Shown: one piece after another, positions 1 through 7,589 of the stretch
Layout: each line of letters opens with the position of its first letter
How positions within the stretch are numbered: the first letter of the stretch is position 1
Origin: a virus
Length of the DNA: 43,735 bases
Direction: 5' to 3' (one strand)
Virus record (IMG/VR): IMGVR_UViG_3300035162_002268
Span: 1 to 43,735 of that record
The notes under the pieces: generated by a model
What the model saw: only the letters and a program-made list of their open reading frames with translations
The model's database searches: none
Told to the model about the DNA's origin: nothing
Program-made: the position numbers and the translations under genes

Positions 1-35
1 TCCCGTATAACGGAAGATACTATACTCAAAAGAGC

Positions 36-578
36 ATGATAGGTGTCCATTTTTGGTGTAGGAATGATGAACATACTTGTTCAGCATGTGGTGAAGTCGT
101 GGCTTATGATGACATCGTAGGCGACGGGACTAACCGTGGTATTTGTTGCGTTCCCGAAGTGACCATTCGCTACTACCACGCTACTGATATTGATAACCTC
201 CCATCAATCATGAACAAAGGAATCCTCGCTGTGCCTTTTGTCTATTGCTCAACCGATGAAGAAACTGCGGCGCGATGGATGTCATTCACACGAAGTGGTT
301 CAAAGCATATCATCACACTGCCCTTCGATAGAAAAGAAGGTGACCCGCGTATGTCAATTGGGATAGACCACTCTCCATTGATGACACAACTCGTTGGTGT
401 TAATGACGACGGCTCATCCTTCACATCGAATGAAGCGATACCTGCCGAAGACATTGAGTTCGCTCACATCATGGTGTATGAAAACCCACACTACAATGAA
501 GAAGCGCGCAACATGTTTGACAAAGTTGCCAAGATTAACGCGCAGATTGTTGCTGACATGGAGGATGATTCACTGTGA
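36..578 (+). CDS. ADP-ribosyltransferase-like protein with N-terminal Cys cluster
   Basis: 180 residues from ATG. The N-terminal 40 residues contain Cys at 8, 15, 18, 37 and 38 with a CSAC pair, which could bind zinc. Residues about 45-150 follow the pattern of the ADP-ribosyltransferase (ART)/KptA-like fold: YYHAT (46-50), then a helix ending in KGI, a short strand VYCSTDEETAARW, a strand IITLPFD, and a late strand after the sequence IPAEDI. In ART enzymes the YHxT histidine contacts NAD. This gene overlaps the next by a GTGA junction, so it belongs to the long early operon. The target, if any, is unknown; modification of host proteins or nucleic acid is only a guess. The fold call is tentative and a non-enzymatic relative is possible. 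Confidence 0.5.
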   Translation: MIGVHFWCRNDEHTCSACGEVVAYDDIVGDGTNRGICCVPEVTIRYYHATDIDNLPSIMNKGILAVPFVYCSTDEETAARWMSFTRSGSKHIITLPFDRKEGDPRMSIGIDHSPLMTQLVGVNDDGSSFTSNEAIPAEDIEFAHIMVYENPHYNEEARNMFDKVAKINAQIVADMEDDSL

Positions 579-1048
579 AGTTCACACTTGACTTTGGAAA
601 GCATGACTACACCGACAACGGAATCAAAGACAACCTCGTTCAAGTTAAGGTTCGTCTCGGAGTCGTCGATGAAGGTCCACAACTCTCCTTCTGTGGAATT
701 GTTTGGAACAGACTCAAGACTGATTACATCAGTGCGGGACAGAACCTTGACACTATCCGCGAACTCGTTGGCTTGCGGTGGCAACCTTTGATAAAGCGCG
801 TTCATTACATTTGGAAACGCTATCATCTCAACGACATGAAGGGTGGCACTCCTCGTCAAGAGGCATACCTCGCTGGCTACATGGATGCGTCGGGTGAGTC
901 TTACGATTACATTATACGAAAAGACCTACTTGACGAAGCAGGTCTTGAACCCGACAACGGCTACCACTACGGTAGCGATTGGCTTTACTCACCAATCCCC
1001 GACGATATTATCGCGGAGATTAAATCATGGAGTGATTTGAATGAGTGA
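575..1048 (+). CDS. Conserved phage-type protein of unknown function
   Basis: 157 residues. The start is GTG at 575, overlapping the upstream stop as GTGA, with a GGAGGA Shine-Dalgarno about 8 bases upstream. The central sequence VHYIWKRYHLNDMKGGTPRQ and the C-terminal GYHYGSDWLYSPIP pattern resemble a protein family common in tailed phages, where a W-x-R-[WY]-HLND-x-[RK]-[AG]GT-x-x-Q signature recurs. To my knowledge the function is unknown. No membrane segment or signal peptide is visible. Confidence 0.75.
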   Translation: MKFTLDFGKHDYTDNGIKDNLVQVKVRLGVVDEGPQLSFCGIVWNRLKTDYISAGQNLDTIRELVGLRWQPLIKRVHYIWKRYHLNDMKGGTPRQEAYLAGYMDASGESYDYIIRKDLLDEAGLEPDNGYHYGSDWLYSPIPDDIIAEIKSWSDLNE

Positions 1049-1190
1049 ACAACTCGTTGTCAAAATCGAAACGGAAGAGTATATCTTTTGGGAATACACT
1101 AACGGACAACCACAATCAAACACGCGTCTTTGGACACGCGCTCTTCAACAAGAGGAGAAAGACCAAACAACAATGGAGGAATCCGAATGA
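1041..1190 (+). CDS. Small acidic hypothetical protein (49 aa)
   Basis: ATG at 1041 overlaps the end of the previous gene by 8 bases, and the stop TGA at 1188-1190 overlaps the next ATG at 1187. The frame is therefore locked into the operon on both sides. The protein starts MSEQLVVKIETEEY and is hydrophilic and Glu/Gln-rich. No family is recognised. Confidence 0.6.
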   Translation: MSEQLVVKIETEEYIFWEYTNGQPQSNTRLWTRALQQEEKDQTTMEESE

Positions 1191-1873
1191 AACAAAACAA
1201 ATACATAATGAACCCCGATGAAAACAAGCACCAATTCGCTACGCGTATTGTTGTAACAGAAGACCGACCGATGAACGCGAAAGCCATTCACGATTGCGTG
1301 GATGAACGAAGTGTTGACATGACAATGGAAGAGATGCAAGCCCATGTTTGCTACGCTGTCAAGTTACAGAACCTTGACAAGACTCGCGTTGTGAAGAACC
1401 ATGAAACAGGTGGAACGCATGTCGTCTATCACCCGTTGGGTCAACACCCTATTGGTGATGAGATACCACAACCACTGTTCAACAAGAAGAAACATCTTCG
1501 CCCCGTCATTGATTTCAAAGGTGAGGACATCACCCCCGACCTTAACACCACTCACACTTCTGCAAGGATAGGTTGCACAACAAACATCGGTGCAATTGCT
1601 GACTCATTAAAAGAGAAAGGTGTTGCACCAATCCTACACAAGAAGGGTGCGATGGATAACTTTGACCCCGATGCCTTTGTGGTTAAGCGAACACCTATCA
1701 TCAAACCAAGTGGCGTGCCTTCAAACATTCTTGATGTTCTCTCCGTGTATCACGGTAAGACTGTTGAGCAAATCGAGGACATCATCATGTCGAAGATTAG
1801 AACTGCTCGCGTTGACAACAAGACTCTCAAGCACACCTCTCTATTCACCGTTCTCAAGGAGTTGGTTGGATGA
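1187..1873 (+). CDS. Hypothetical protein (228 aa)
   Basis: The frame is open upstream, but ATG at 1187 (MKQNKYIMNPDE) is chosen because it forms an ATGA overlap with the preceding small gene and has GGAGG about 9 bases upstream. It is hydrophilic and soluble. The last 50 residues (from about SNILDVLSVYHGKTVEQIEDIIMSK) look helical and could be a small DNA- or protein-binding domain. No family is recognised. Confidence 0.7.
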   Translation: MKQNKYIMNPDENKHQFATRIVVTEDRPMNAKAIHDCVDERSVDMTMEEMQAHVCYAVKLQNLDKTRVVKNHETGGTHVVYHPLGQHPIGDEIPQPLFNKKKHLRPVIDFKGEDITPDLNTTHTSARIGCTTNIGAIADSLKEKGVAPILHKKGAMDNFDPDAFVVKRTPIIKPSGVPSNILDVLSVYHGKTVEQIEDIIMSKIRTARVDNKTLKHTSLFTVLKELVG

Positions 1874-2139
1874 AGAAGCCTACACCTATCCCCGAAGACG
1901 GTTGGACAGACGAAGACATTGGACGCGAAGTAATTCTCAAGATGCCTCACGGCACGCTTGTTGAAGACCGCATCGTGTTCATCAACACACACGGTGGACA
2001 ACTCATCGGTCCCGCGACAGAACTCGGTGCGCTTGCCGCACGCATGAGTTATGTCATTCCCATTCTCCACGCGCATGATGAACACCTCATGAACATGGAC
2101 AACAACACACACAATGAAGGAGATGAAAACAATGAGTGA
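1870..2139 (+). CDS. Hypothetical protein (89 aa)
   Basis: It begins by an ATGA overlap with the upstream gene. The N-terminal part, with EDGWTDEDIGREVIL followed by an alternating strand pattern (GTLVEDRIVFINTHGGQLIGP), suggests a small beta-rich fold. The tail is Asn/His/Asp-rich. Function is unknown. Confidence 0.65.
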   Translation: MKKPTPIPEDGWTDEDIGREVILKMPHGTLVEDRIVFINTHGGQLIGPATELGALAARMSYVIPILHAHDEHLMNMDNNTHNEGDENNE

Positions 2140-2485
2140 AGAAATTGATATGAACGAAGACAGAAGACAGATGGCCGTTGATAACCTCAACTCGATTGAC
2201 AATGGAAACACTGACAGCGATAGCCTCCTCCGTCATGCTATGGATTTGATGTCCAACTACGGATACAAAACCTATGACCAAGCGATGGAAAGAACGCTTA
2301 AGAAATACCGCGCTAATCCTAACTACTTTAGTGACACACCAAACGCTTACTGCTACATGCAAGCGAAGTGGAAGGAGATGCAACCCGTTGTTGAAGACAA
2401 TGATGTCACCTCCGCAGTGAATGAATTGATGTCACAGATGGCACGCGACTTGGCTGGCTACGAACCTACGGGGGATTCACAATGA
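2132..2485 (+). CDS. Hypothetical acidic protein (117 aa)
   Basis: ATG at 2132 is preferred to in-frame ATG 2114 because AAGGAG at 2118-2123 lies 8 bases before it. It overlaps the previous stop by 8 bases. The protein is mostly helical and acidic, with a block YKTYDQAMERTLKKYRANPN. No recognised domain. Confidence 0.65.
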   Translation: MSEEIDMNEDRRQMAVDNLNSIDNGNTDSDSLLRHAMDLMSNYGYKTYDQAMERTLKKYRANPNYFSDTPNAYCYMQAKWKEMQPVVEDNDVTSAVNELMSQMARDLAGYEPTGDSQ

Positions 2486-2700
2486 GTGAAAAACTGTATG
2501 ACAGATTGATGCAACTACAAGAAATGTGCGAGGAGTATTTACCCGAAAGCATTAGAGATGACGCGGAGGCTATTGAATACGCTTTGGCGGGTATCTATGA
2601 TAACCTACCCAAACTGAACAAGACTCAAGCATTAGCAGGTGACATTGTTCTTTGGACTGTCAAGATGTTTGAAGCACATGAGGAAGGTGAACTACAATGA
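2482..2700 (+). CDS. Hypothetical acidic small protein (72 aa)
   Basis: ATGA overlap at both ends. The product is acidic and helical (MSEKLYDRLMQLQEMCEEYL). No family is recognised. It belongs to a run of four small acidic genes (2132-3160). Confidence 0.6.
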   Translation: MSEKLYDRLMQLQEMCEEYLPESIRDDAEAIEYALAGIYDNLPKLNKTQALAGDIVLWTVKMFEAHEEGELQ

Positions 2701-2903
2701 GACTTGCGCGAATCATAAAGCGATTGCCTATGCTCTTACCTCCAATTACTTACGAAGGAGTTGATGAAGAACACATGGAAGAGTTCTTCAAAGAACTCTA
2801 TGAAGAATTACCTTACCTCAAAGACGCATCAAAGGATGAAGTCTTAGCACTTTACAAGGCAGGTCTGTTGAATGTTTGGGAAGACACGGATGGTGAATGG
2901 TGA
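2697..2903 (+). CDS. Hypothetical small protein (68 aa)
   Basis: ATGA overlap with the previous gene. A basic N-terminus (MRLARIIKRLP) is followed by an acidic helical region with EEHMEEFFKELYEELP. It is not convincingly a membrane protein. Function is unknown. Confidence 0.6.
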   Translation: MRLARIIKRLPMLLPPITYEGVDEEHMEEFFKELYEELPYLKDASKDEVLALYKAGLLNVWEDTDGEW

Positions 2904-3160
2904 TGACTTGGCCTTCTATTCTAACAGCGAACAACTCAAGATACTATCGAACAATTGATGGTGTTGAACAAGAAGTTGCACCACCAACTTACAGATTCTT
3001 TGGTGAAGACATTCAAGGTCGCGGTGTCTATCGCGTCACTGAAACAAAAGGATTGCTTGTTACCTCAAATGGGTTTCAACATTCTTGGATACCGTGGCGC
3101 ACTTTCGTTGCCATAAACAAGCACGCGCTTAACCAATACTCACAGGTTGTGGTTGTATGA
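2903..3160 (+). CDS. Hypothetical small protein (85 aa)
   Basis: ATG at 2903 shares one base with the preceding stop (TGATG) and has GGTGA at 2892-2896 at good spacing. In-frame ATG 2897 is the alternative but lies too close to that site. The strand-rich pattern (YRTIDGVEQEV, YRFFGEDIQGRGVYRVTET, HSWIPWRTFVAI) suggests a small beta-barrel. Function is unknown. Confidence 0.6.
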   Translation: MTWPSILTANNSRYYRTIDGVEQEVAPPTYRFFGEDIQGRGVYRVTETKGLLVTSNGFQHSWIPWRTFVAINKHALNQYSQVVVV

Positions 3161-3858
3161 CTTTCAGCACACAAGACTTTCACACACTGCTTGACGACAA
3201 GCACACAGTCATCAGCATGGCGACCAACAACACAGGGGTTGGTGAATACATCATCGTCATGAATGGATTTGTTCGACCTCAAAGTCCTTTGAAGGATAAG
3301 TTTCTCAACCCACACAGGAACATTGCAAACATACCACCACAGTATGTTCGCTCTTGTCCTCGTTGCGATGGTGATTGGGAAGCACTGACCTACGACATCA
3401 AGAATGGTAAGATGCAGAACACTCATTACATTTGTTCCGCGGGTTGCGGAGTAAGTATCTGCTCACTTACCTTTGACAAGTTCGCTCGCTACCATTCACC
3501 GGAAGCAGTTGACCAACTCATCGCTGAACAAGATGCTCAAGACATCGAAGACAACCGGATGACCGAAGAAGAGATTGTCTTCTCCGAGTTTGAAGGTGAC
3601 CTGCATGAAGAGATTGCAGATTTGATAGACGCGCAACCCAATCTTCATATACCGTCAGCGGAATCTAATTCTATGACGCGCGCCGCAGAAGATAATACTA
3701 TGCCGGACCTTAACACCATGCCGGACCTTAACACCATGCCAACCATGTTCCGCACCAAGACTTACGACATGGTTGCACGCAGTGTTGACCCATTGAACAC
3801 CATGCCGGACTTGTTCGGCACATCACAGTCCACGGACACAAAAAATAAGGAGGAATAA
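3157..3858 (+). CDS. Zinc-ribbon protein with C-terminal NTMP repeats
   Basis: 233 residues. Residues about 68-105 contain a zinc-ribbon-like set (CPRC, then CSAGC and a further Cys). An acidic helical region follows. From residue 180 the chain carries four NTMP(D) tetrapeptide repeats. Embedded among them is FRTKTYDMVARSVDPL (codons 198-213), encoded by a 49-bp block identical to one in the next gene at 4557-4605. This makes the C-terminus a partial mimic of the downstream protein. Only two bases separate this gene from the next. Function is unknown; a partner or regulator of the downstream DUF932-like protein is an inference from the shared segments. Confidence 0.7.
   Translation: MTFSTQDFHTLLDDKHTVISMATNNTGVGEYIIVMNGFVRPQSPLKDKFLNPHRNIANIPPQYVRSCPRCDGDWEALTYDIKNGKMQNTHYICSAGCGVSICSLTFDKFARYHSPEAVDQLIAEQDAQDIEDNRMTEEEIVFSEFEGDLHEEIADLIDAQPNLHIPSAESNSMTRAAEDNTMPDLNTMPDLNTMPTMFRTKTYDMVARSVDPLNTMPDLFGTSQSTDTKNKEE
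3694..3810 (+). repeat. NTMP-coding repeat array, copy A
   Basis: Four in-frame copies of a unit reading roughly AACACCATGCCGGAC, translated N-T-M-P-D. Three are adjacent. The fourth, at 3796-3810, follows the 49-bp block shared with the downstream gene. The first unit (3694-3705) is a synonymous variant. Confidence 0.85.
3748..3796 (+). repeat. 49-bp perfect direct repeat, copy A
   Basis: Identical over 49 bases to 4557-4605 and read in the same codon phase in both genes, giving FRTKTYDMVARSVDPL. The flanking bases differ at once on both sides. The copies are 809 bp apart. Confidence 0.95.
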
Positions 3859-3860
3859 GT

Positions 3861-5966
3861 TTGACAAAAACCCCGAAACCCGAAGCCCCGCGCACCATTG
3901 TAATTGGTGTAGCGCAAGAAGAAAAGAACGACATGCAGGTGGTTGCATCCAACGCATGGGAAGGACACAAGTTCATCCCCAACGCGTGTATCAAACACAC
4001 TGTCACACATGGTGAGCAGACTGTGTTCTTGTTGGAAGACGCGCAAGTTAACAGTGTCAACATTAGTGTAGCATCAAACTACACTTACGACACTGAAAGC
4101 GATGCAGTCCTACAAGACATTGCTGACATGTGGAATGAGTTCGGTGTCCTAACAGACCATGCCGAACCATCCACTGACGACGACACCATGCCGGACATTG
4201 GATTGAACACCATGCCAAGCCTCGGCAGTGACAACACCATGCCAGCCATGAACACCATGCCAGCCATGAACACCATGCCGGAGATTGGATTGGTCGGTGC
4301 AGTTGAAGATGATGAAGTGCCTAACTTTGGTGCGGCACTTGGCATCGAACTTGCTGACCATGTTCTCGCTGACAACGAATCCGAACAAGACTCGGAAGCG
4401 AAGCAGACCAAGTTGAAACTGTCTGCTGTTCAGCAAGCCGCGAAAGCCCGACAAGAACGCTACGCCGCATCCCAAGTCATCAAGGATGGTATGGCTTCCG
4501 ACATCAGCAAAGCAATGGTTGATGGTAAGCGACACGAAAATGTTGGTGCATGGAACTTCCGCACCAAGACTTACGACATGGTTGCACGCAGTGTTGACCC
4601 ATTGACAGGTGTTAGTGAATACCACGAAGTGTCATCCGAGAAAGGTGACACTCGCATTCGCGCAGTCTTCAACCCAACACTTGCGACAAAAGACATGCCT
4701 CTCGGTCACTGTTTGAACCGAGCCATCGGCCCATCTTTCGTTCCCATCGAACATCCCGACATCTTCAATCCAATTATTGAAACGGTGCGCGGCATCAACA
4801 CAGCCAACGGATGCGTCTATGTGAAAGTCCCAACAGGTGAAGACACCTTTGCATACGAACTCAAGTCGGGAACTGAACTCATCACTCACGATGCGTTCTC
4901 TTTCAACAAGGGTGCGCGTGCTATGATTAACCTTGACCTCACAGGTTTCGGTAACAAGACACGCAACGAATCGGCTAAGTCACTCAACAACTTTGGCTAT
5001 GTCAATCTGTCTGCTAACAGAATCAGCGACGCGCTTGTCGAAGAAGAGGGTGGTCACCGAGTCGGTGTATCTATCATCAACTCTCACGATGGTAAGTCTG
5101 CTCTTCAAGCATTCATGACTGTGCTTCGCACCTACTGTGGTAACCTTGCCGCACGCGGTGGAGTTCAAGCACTGCTCATGGCTGGCGACCGAACAAAGAT
5201 TCGACACATGGAAGGTGTTGTTTCTCAATTCGACCCCGAACAATTTGCTGGACAACTCGGCAGTGCGCTTGTTGAATCTCGTAAGAACTTGGTTGCTATG
5301 CACATCTTACGACACATACCTATCGAAGCGAATGTGTTTGACAAGGTGATGACTGCGTTCTCTTCTCACGGACTTGTATCTCAACCAACACTGACCATCT
5401 CCGCTGGTGACATTGACCAAATCCCGAAGGATAAGAATGGGAACATGATTGTTAGTGCCGCCATGATGACAAAGGATGCTGTCAAGGTCGGACACGGACA
5501 CGCTTACAATGCTATGATGCAGGGTTGGATGAACCCCGATGTGGACTATGTTGCTATGGACAAGACCGAAGCAGACAAGGCCGCAGTCGGTAGTGCATTC
5601 CACGCCGCGCAAACACTAACCGGAACGATTACTCACAACCCTATCTTCACTGATGGTAAGAGAGTTCTCCACGGACAGAAGCAAGGCATTGAACTGATGA
5701 TGAAGAAGTCGGACAAAGCGGCTAACCTTCTTGAAGACATTGCTATGGGTGCTGTCAATGCTTACGCCGCACACACTGGTGAACCTGTTGATGACTTCGA
5801 TGCTATGGGTCAGTGGTTGGCAGACAACCCCGACCAATTCAAGATTCCTTACAGCGCGAAAGCAAATGGTAAGAAAGTGATGACTGCTGTGACAGACATC
5901 CCTGCCTTCCATGACACATGGAACTACTCAATCAAGAAAGTGAAGGTCGCGGCTCCTACCAATTGA
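3861..5966 (+). CDS. DUF932-like phage/plasmid protein with N-terminal NTMP repeats
   Basis: 701 residues. The start is TTG at 3861, supported by a strong AAGGAGG eight bases upstream. Residues about 1-105 form a unique N-terminus. Residues 108-140 hold five N/D-TMP repeats, then a charged helical linker (about 150-230). From FRTKTYDMVARSVDPL at 233 to the end the protein resembles the large DUF932 family of phage/plasmid-like proteins, including the typical block NSHDGKSALQAFMTVLRTYC followed by a GNLAAR-type sequence. DUF932 has no firmly assigned biochemical role. Position suggests early expression, and the good ribosome site suggests high expression. The gene is followed by the largest structured gap of the window. 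Confidence 0.7.
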   Translation: MTKTPKPEAPRTIVIGVAQEEKNDMQVVASNAWEGHKFIPNACIKHTVTHGEQTVFLLEDAQVNSVNISVASNYTYDTESDAVLQDIADMWNEFGVLTDHAEPSTDDDTMPDIGLNTMPSLGSDNTMPAMNTMPAMNTMPEIGLVGAVEDDEVPNFGAALGIELADHVLADNESEQDSEAKQTKLKLSAVQQAAKARQERYAASQVIKDGMASDISKAMVDGKRHENVGAWNFRTKTYDMVARSVDPLTGVSEYHEVSSEKGDTRIRAVFNPTLATKDMPLGHCLNRAIGPSFVPIEHPDIFNPIIETVRGINTANGCVYVKVPTGEDTFAYELKSGTELITHDAFSFNKGARAMINLDLTGFGNKTRNESAKSLNNFGYVNLSANRISDALVEEEGGHRVGVSIINSHDGKSALQAFMTVLRTYCGNLAARGGVQALLMAGDRTKIRHMEGVVSQFDPEQFAGQLGSALVESRKNLVAMHILRHIPIEANVFDKVMTAFSSHGLVSQPTLTISAGDIDQIPKDKNGNMIVSAAMMTKDAVKVGHGHAYNAMMQGWMNPDVDYVAMDKTEADKAAVGSAFHAAQTLTGTITHNPIFTDGKRVLHGQKQGIELMMKKSDKAANLLEDIAMGAVNAYAAHTGEPVDDFDAMGQWLADNPDQFKIPYSAKANGKKVMTAVTDIPAFHDTWNYSIKKVKVAAPTN
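4182..4280 (+). repeat. NTMP-coding repeat array, copy B
   Basis: Five in-frame copies of the (A/G)ACACCATGCC(A/G) unit. It includes an 18-bp tandem duplication reading N-T-M-P-A-M twice (about 4233-4268). It is the same peptide array as at 3694-3810 in the upstream gene. Confidence 0.85.
4557..4605 (+). repeat. 49-bp perfect direct repeat, copy B
   Basis: Partner of 3748-3796. Here it encodes the start of the DUF932-like domain, which suggests that this copy is the original and the upstream one the transplanted copy. Confidence 0.95.
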
Positions 5967-6119
5967 GTTCGATAATCACTCTTGAAGATACTCGTTTGTT
6001 GATACCGTAAATCAACACCCCTTCCTATTGGGGAGGCGGCGGTGGACCGCCCCTCCCCACCCCCTCGACTGTTGTTGCTCATGGAATGATGAGCGCGTAG
6101 CGAGAACGGAGTGTTTAAC
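5967..6119 (+). other. Structured intergenic region with three stem-loops
   Basis: The gap contains no credible gene. Three hairpins lie in series. At 5997-6017 a 7-bp stem (TGTTGAT/ATCAACA) has a 7-base loop. At 6030-6058 GGGGAGG and GGCGG pair with CCGCC and CCTCCCC around a TGGA loop, a 12-bp stem with one bulged C. At 6077-6094 GCTCAT and ATGAGC enclose 6 bases. No T-run follows the strong hairpin, so a simple intrinsic terminator is not the obvious reading. Possible roles are a structured RNA, an mRNA-processing or stability element, a leader for the gene at 6120, or a DNA cruciform. Confidence 0.7.
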
Positions 6120-6680
6120 ATGACCGATAAAAAAACAAAAACGAAAATAGAATGGAGACTGAATGCCGAAGCGCGAACTATAACATCTAACGATGAAGTT
6201 CTTACACAAGATGTTCAAGAAATAATTGACTTAGACGAAGACAACCGCATGGATGTTCTCATGGACAAGTTCGGTGCAGAAGCATTGGGCTTTGTCATCG
6301 AGATGTATGGTTTGCCAACGCGCGTATTGGGTATCGCTATGCTTGATGGTCGTGCCATCATGCTTGGTGACTGCTCATGTCGTGGTGCTAACTGTCGTGC
6401 CGCATGGGGATGGGCTTGGACTGCGCGTGACCTTGACATGACAGGTCATCGTGGTAGCCTCAAGGCTCAACCGTGTAGTTCAGCGAAGGCAACTGTCTTC
6501 GACCCGACCATTGGTATGCTTTACCCTGCACCTTACGGACAAGACCCCGAAGAGTTTTACCGATTCCAGCGACCTCATTGGGGTGACGCTGATAAGATTG
6601 GCTTGGCTAACTTCATGAATGCAAATGTTTCAACCACAGAAGAAGGGCGAAACGGCGGCGGCGATTGGAAGGTGGACTGA
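6120..6680 (+). CDS. Hypothetical protein (186 aa) with Cys cluster
   Basis: ATG at 6120 is chosen because GGAG lies about 8 bases upstream; in-frame GTG 6111 is less likely. It starts with a lysine-rich segment. A central block GDCSCRGANCRAAWGWAWT has three Cys with later C-S-S, and could be a metal site. This is the first gene after the structured gap and directly abuts the next start codon. No family is recognised. Confidence 0.65.
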   Translation: MTDKKTKTKIEWRLNAEARTITSNDEVLTQDVQEIIDLDEDNRMDVLMDKFGAEALGFVIEMYGLPTRVLGIAMLDGRAIMLGDCSCRGANCRAAWGWAWTARDLDMTGHRGSLKAQPCSSAKATVFDPTIGMLYPAPYGQDPEEFYRFQRPHWGDADKIGLANFMNANVSTTEEGRNGGGDWKVD

Positions 6681-7589
6681 ATGGGTTACACACACTACGC
6701 ACACATACCTACTTCGCGCATCGAAGACGAGCAATGGTCTTACTTACAAAATCAAATCATGGCTTTGACTATCACTGATGATTGGGAAGAGAAAGAAGTC
6801 ATCCTCACTACCGACCTCATCCAAGTGAAAGGCAACCATGAATGGTTTATCATACCACGCGAACCTCACAGTGAGATGACACCGGATGTATTCTTTACCT
6901 TCACCAAGACAGCGCGTAAGCCATACGACTACATCATTGTTGCTTGCTACATGGCATTGTATCGTGCGGTTAAAGGTGTCAAGTTGTCAAGCGATGGTCA
7001 CTACGCTGAACTCGCTGAAGGCCGACAACACTACGCTGATACATTTGGATTAAGCGACGCGCAAATCCAAGAACTGTTTACTGATACTATCCATGACCGA
7101 CGACCCGAATGGTATATCGGTGACCCGCACTTTGCAATCGCTGACCATCAATGGGAAGAGTTCATCAATCTTATACCAACTGACGATACGCTTGAAGGAA
7201 ACGGTGTTGAGTTTGAATGGAAGTATGGATACAAAGCCTATGTGTATAACAGTGGGTTTAGTGGCGATGGTTCAGTTAATGTTCACGGACACAAGTTGTC
7301 CATTGATACAGGAATGCTATCGGTTCTCCCTATTGCTATCTGCAACGGTGACATGAATGGTGGTGCGGTTGTCCGTTCCCTCATGCGCCCTGTCTTTGAT
7401 ATTGATACAGACAACTTCCCGCATGTCACACTGACTCTCGATGGACACACTACTCATGATGATTTGGGTAAAGTCGAATGCGTTGGTTGTGATGAATGGT
7501 GGGATGATAACGACATGCAGACAGACGCGAATGGAAATGAGTATTGCTTTGAATGCTACGAAGAAGTTGATGAAGGAGAGGATGCTTGA
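6681..7589 (+). CDS. MGYTHY-family phage protein with C-terminal zinc finger
   Basis: 302 residues. It begins MGYTHYAHIP and contains HEWFIIPRE and FTKTARKPYDYIIVACYMALY, then a SSDGHY block. This ordered signature marks a family frequent in marine and other tailed phages whose members start MGYTHY. Function is unknown to me. The C-terminal 45 residues add CVGC and CFEC pairs, a probable zinc finger. The start is supported by GGAAGGTGG upstream. Confidence 0.8.
   Translation: MGYTHYAHIPTSRIEDEQWSYLQNQIMALTITDDWEEKEVILTTDLIQVKGNHEWFIIPREPHSEMTPDVFFTFTKTARKPYDYIIVACYMALYRAVKGVKLSSDGHYAELAEGRQHYADTFGLSDAQIQELFTDTIHDRRPEWYIGDPHFAIADHQWEEFINLIPTDDTLEGNGVEFEWKYGYKAYVYNSGFSGDGSVNVHGHKLSIDTGMLSVLPIAICNGDMNGGAVVRSLMRPVFDIDTDNFPHVTLTLDGHTTHDDLGKVECVGCDEWWDDNDMQTDANGNEYCFECYEEVDEGEDA

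Noticed and set aside
1130-1186. N-terminal extension of the 1187-1873 gene from ATG 1130
   Set aside because: The extension lies inside the upstream small gene in another frame, while ATG 1187 has a ribosome site and an ATGA overlap.
3694-4280. Repeat array as a CRISPR
   Set aside because: Repeats are short, in frame, translated as NTMP and have no uniform unique spacers.
4149-4625. Long open frame on the - strand opposite the DUF932-like gene
   Set aside because: It mirrors the repeat-bearing coding strand; its repeats are the reverse reading of the NTMP units and it has no ribosome site or neighbours on that strand.
6030-6058. Classical intrinsic terminator
   Set aside because: The hairpin is strong but is followed by ACCCCC and mixed sequence, not by a T-run.
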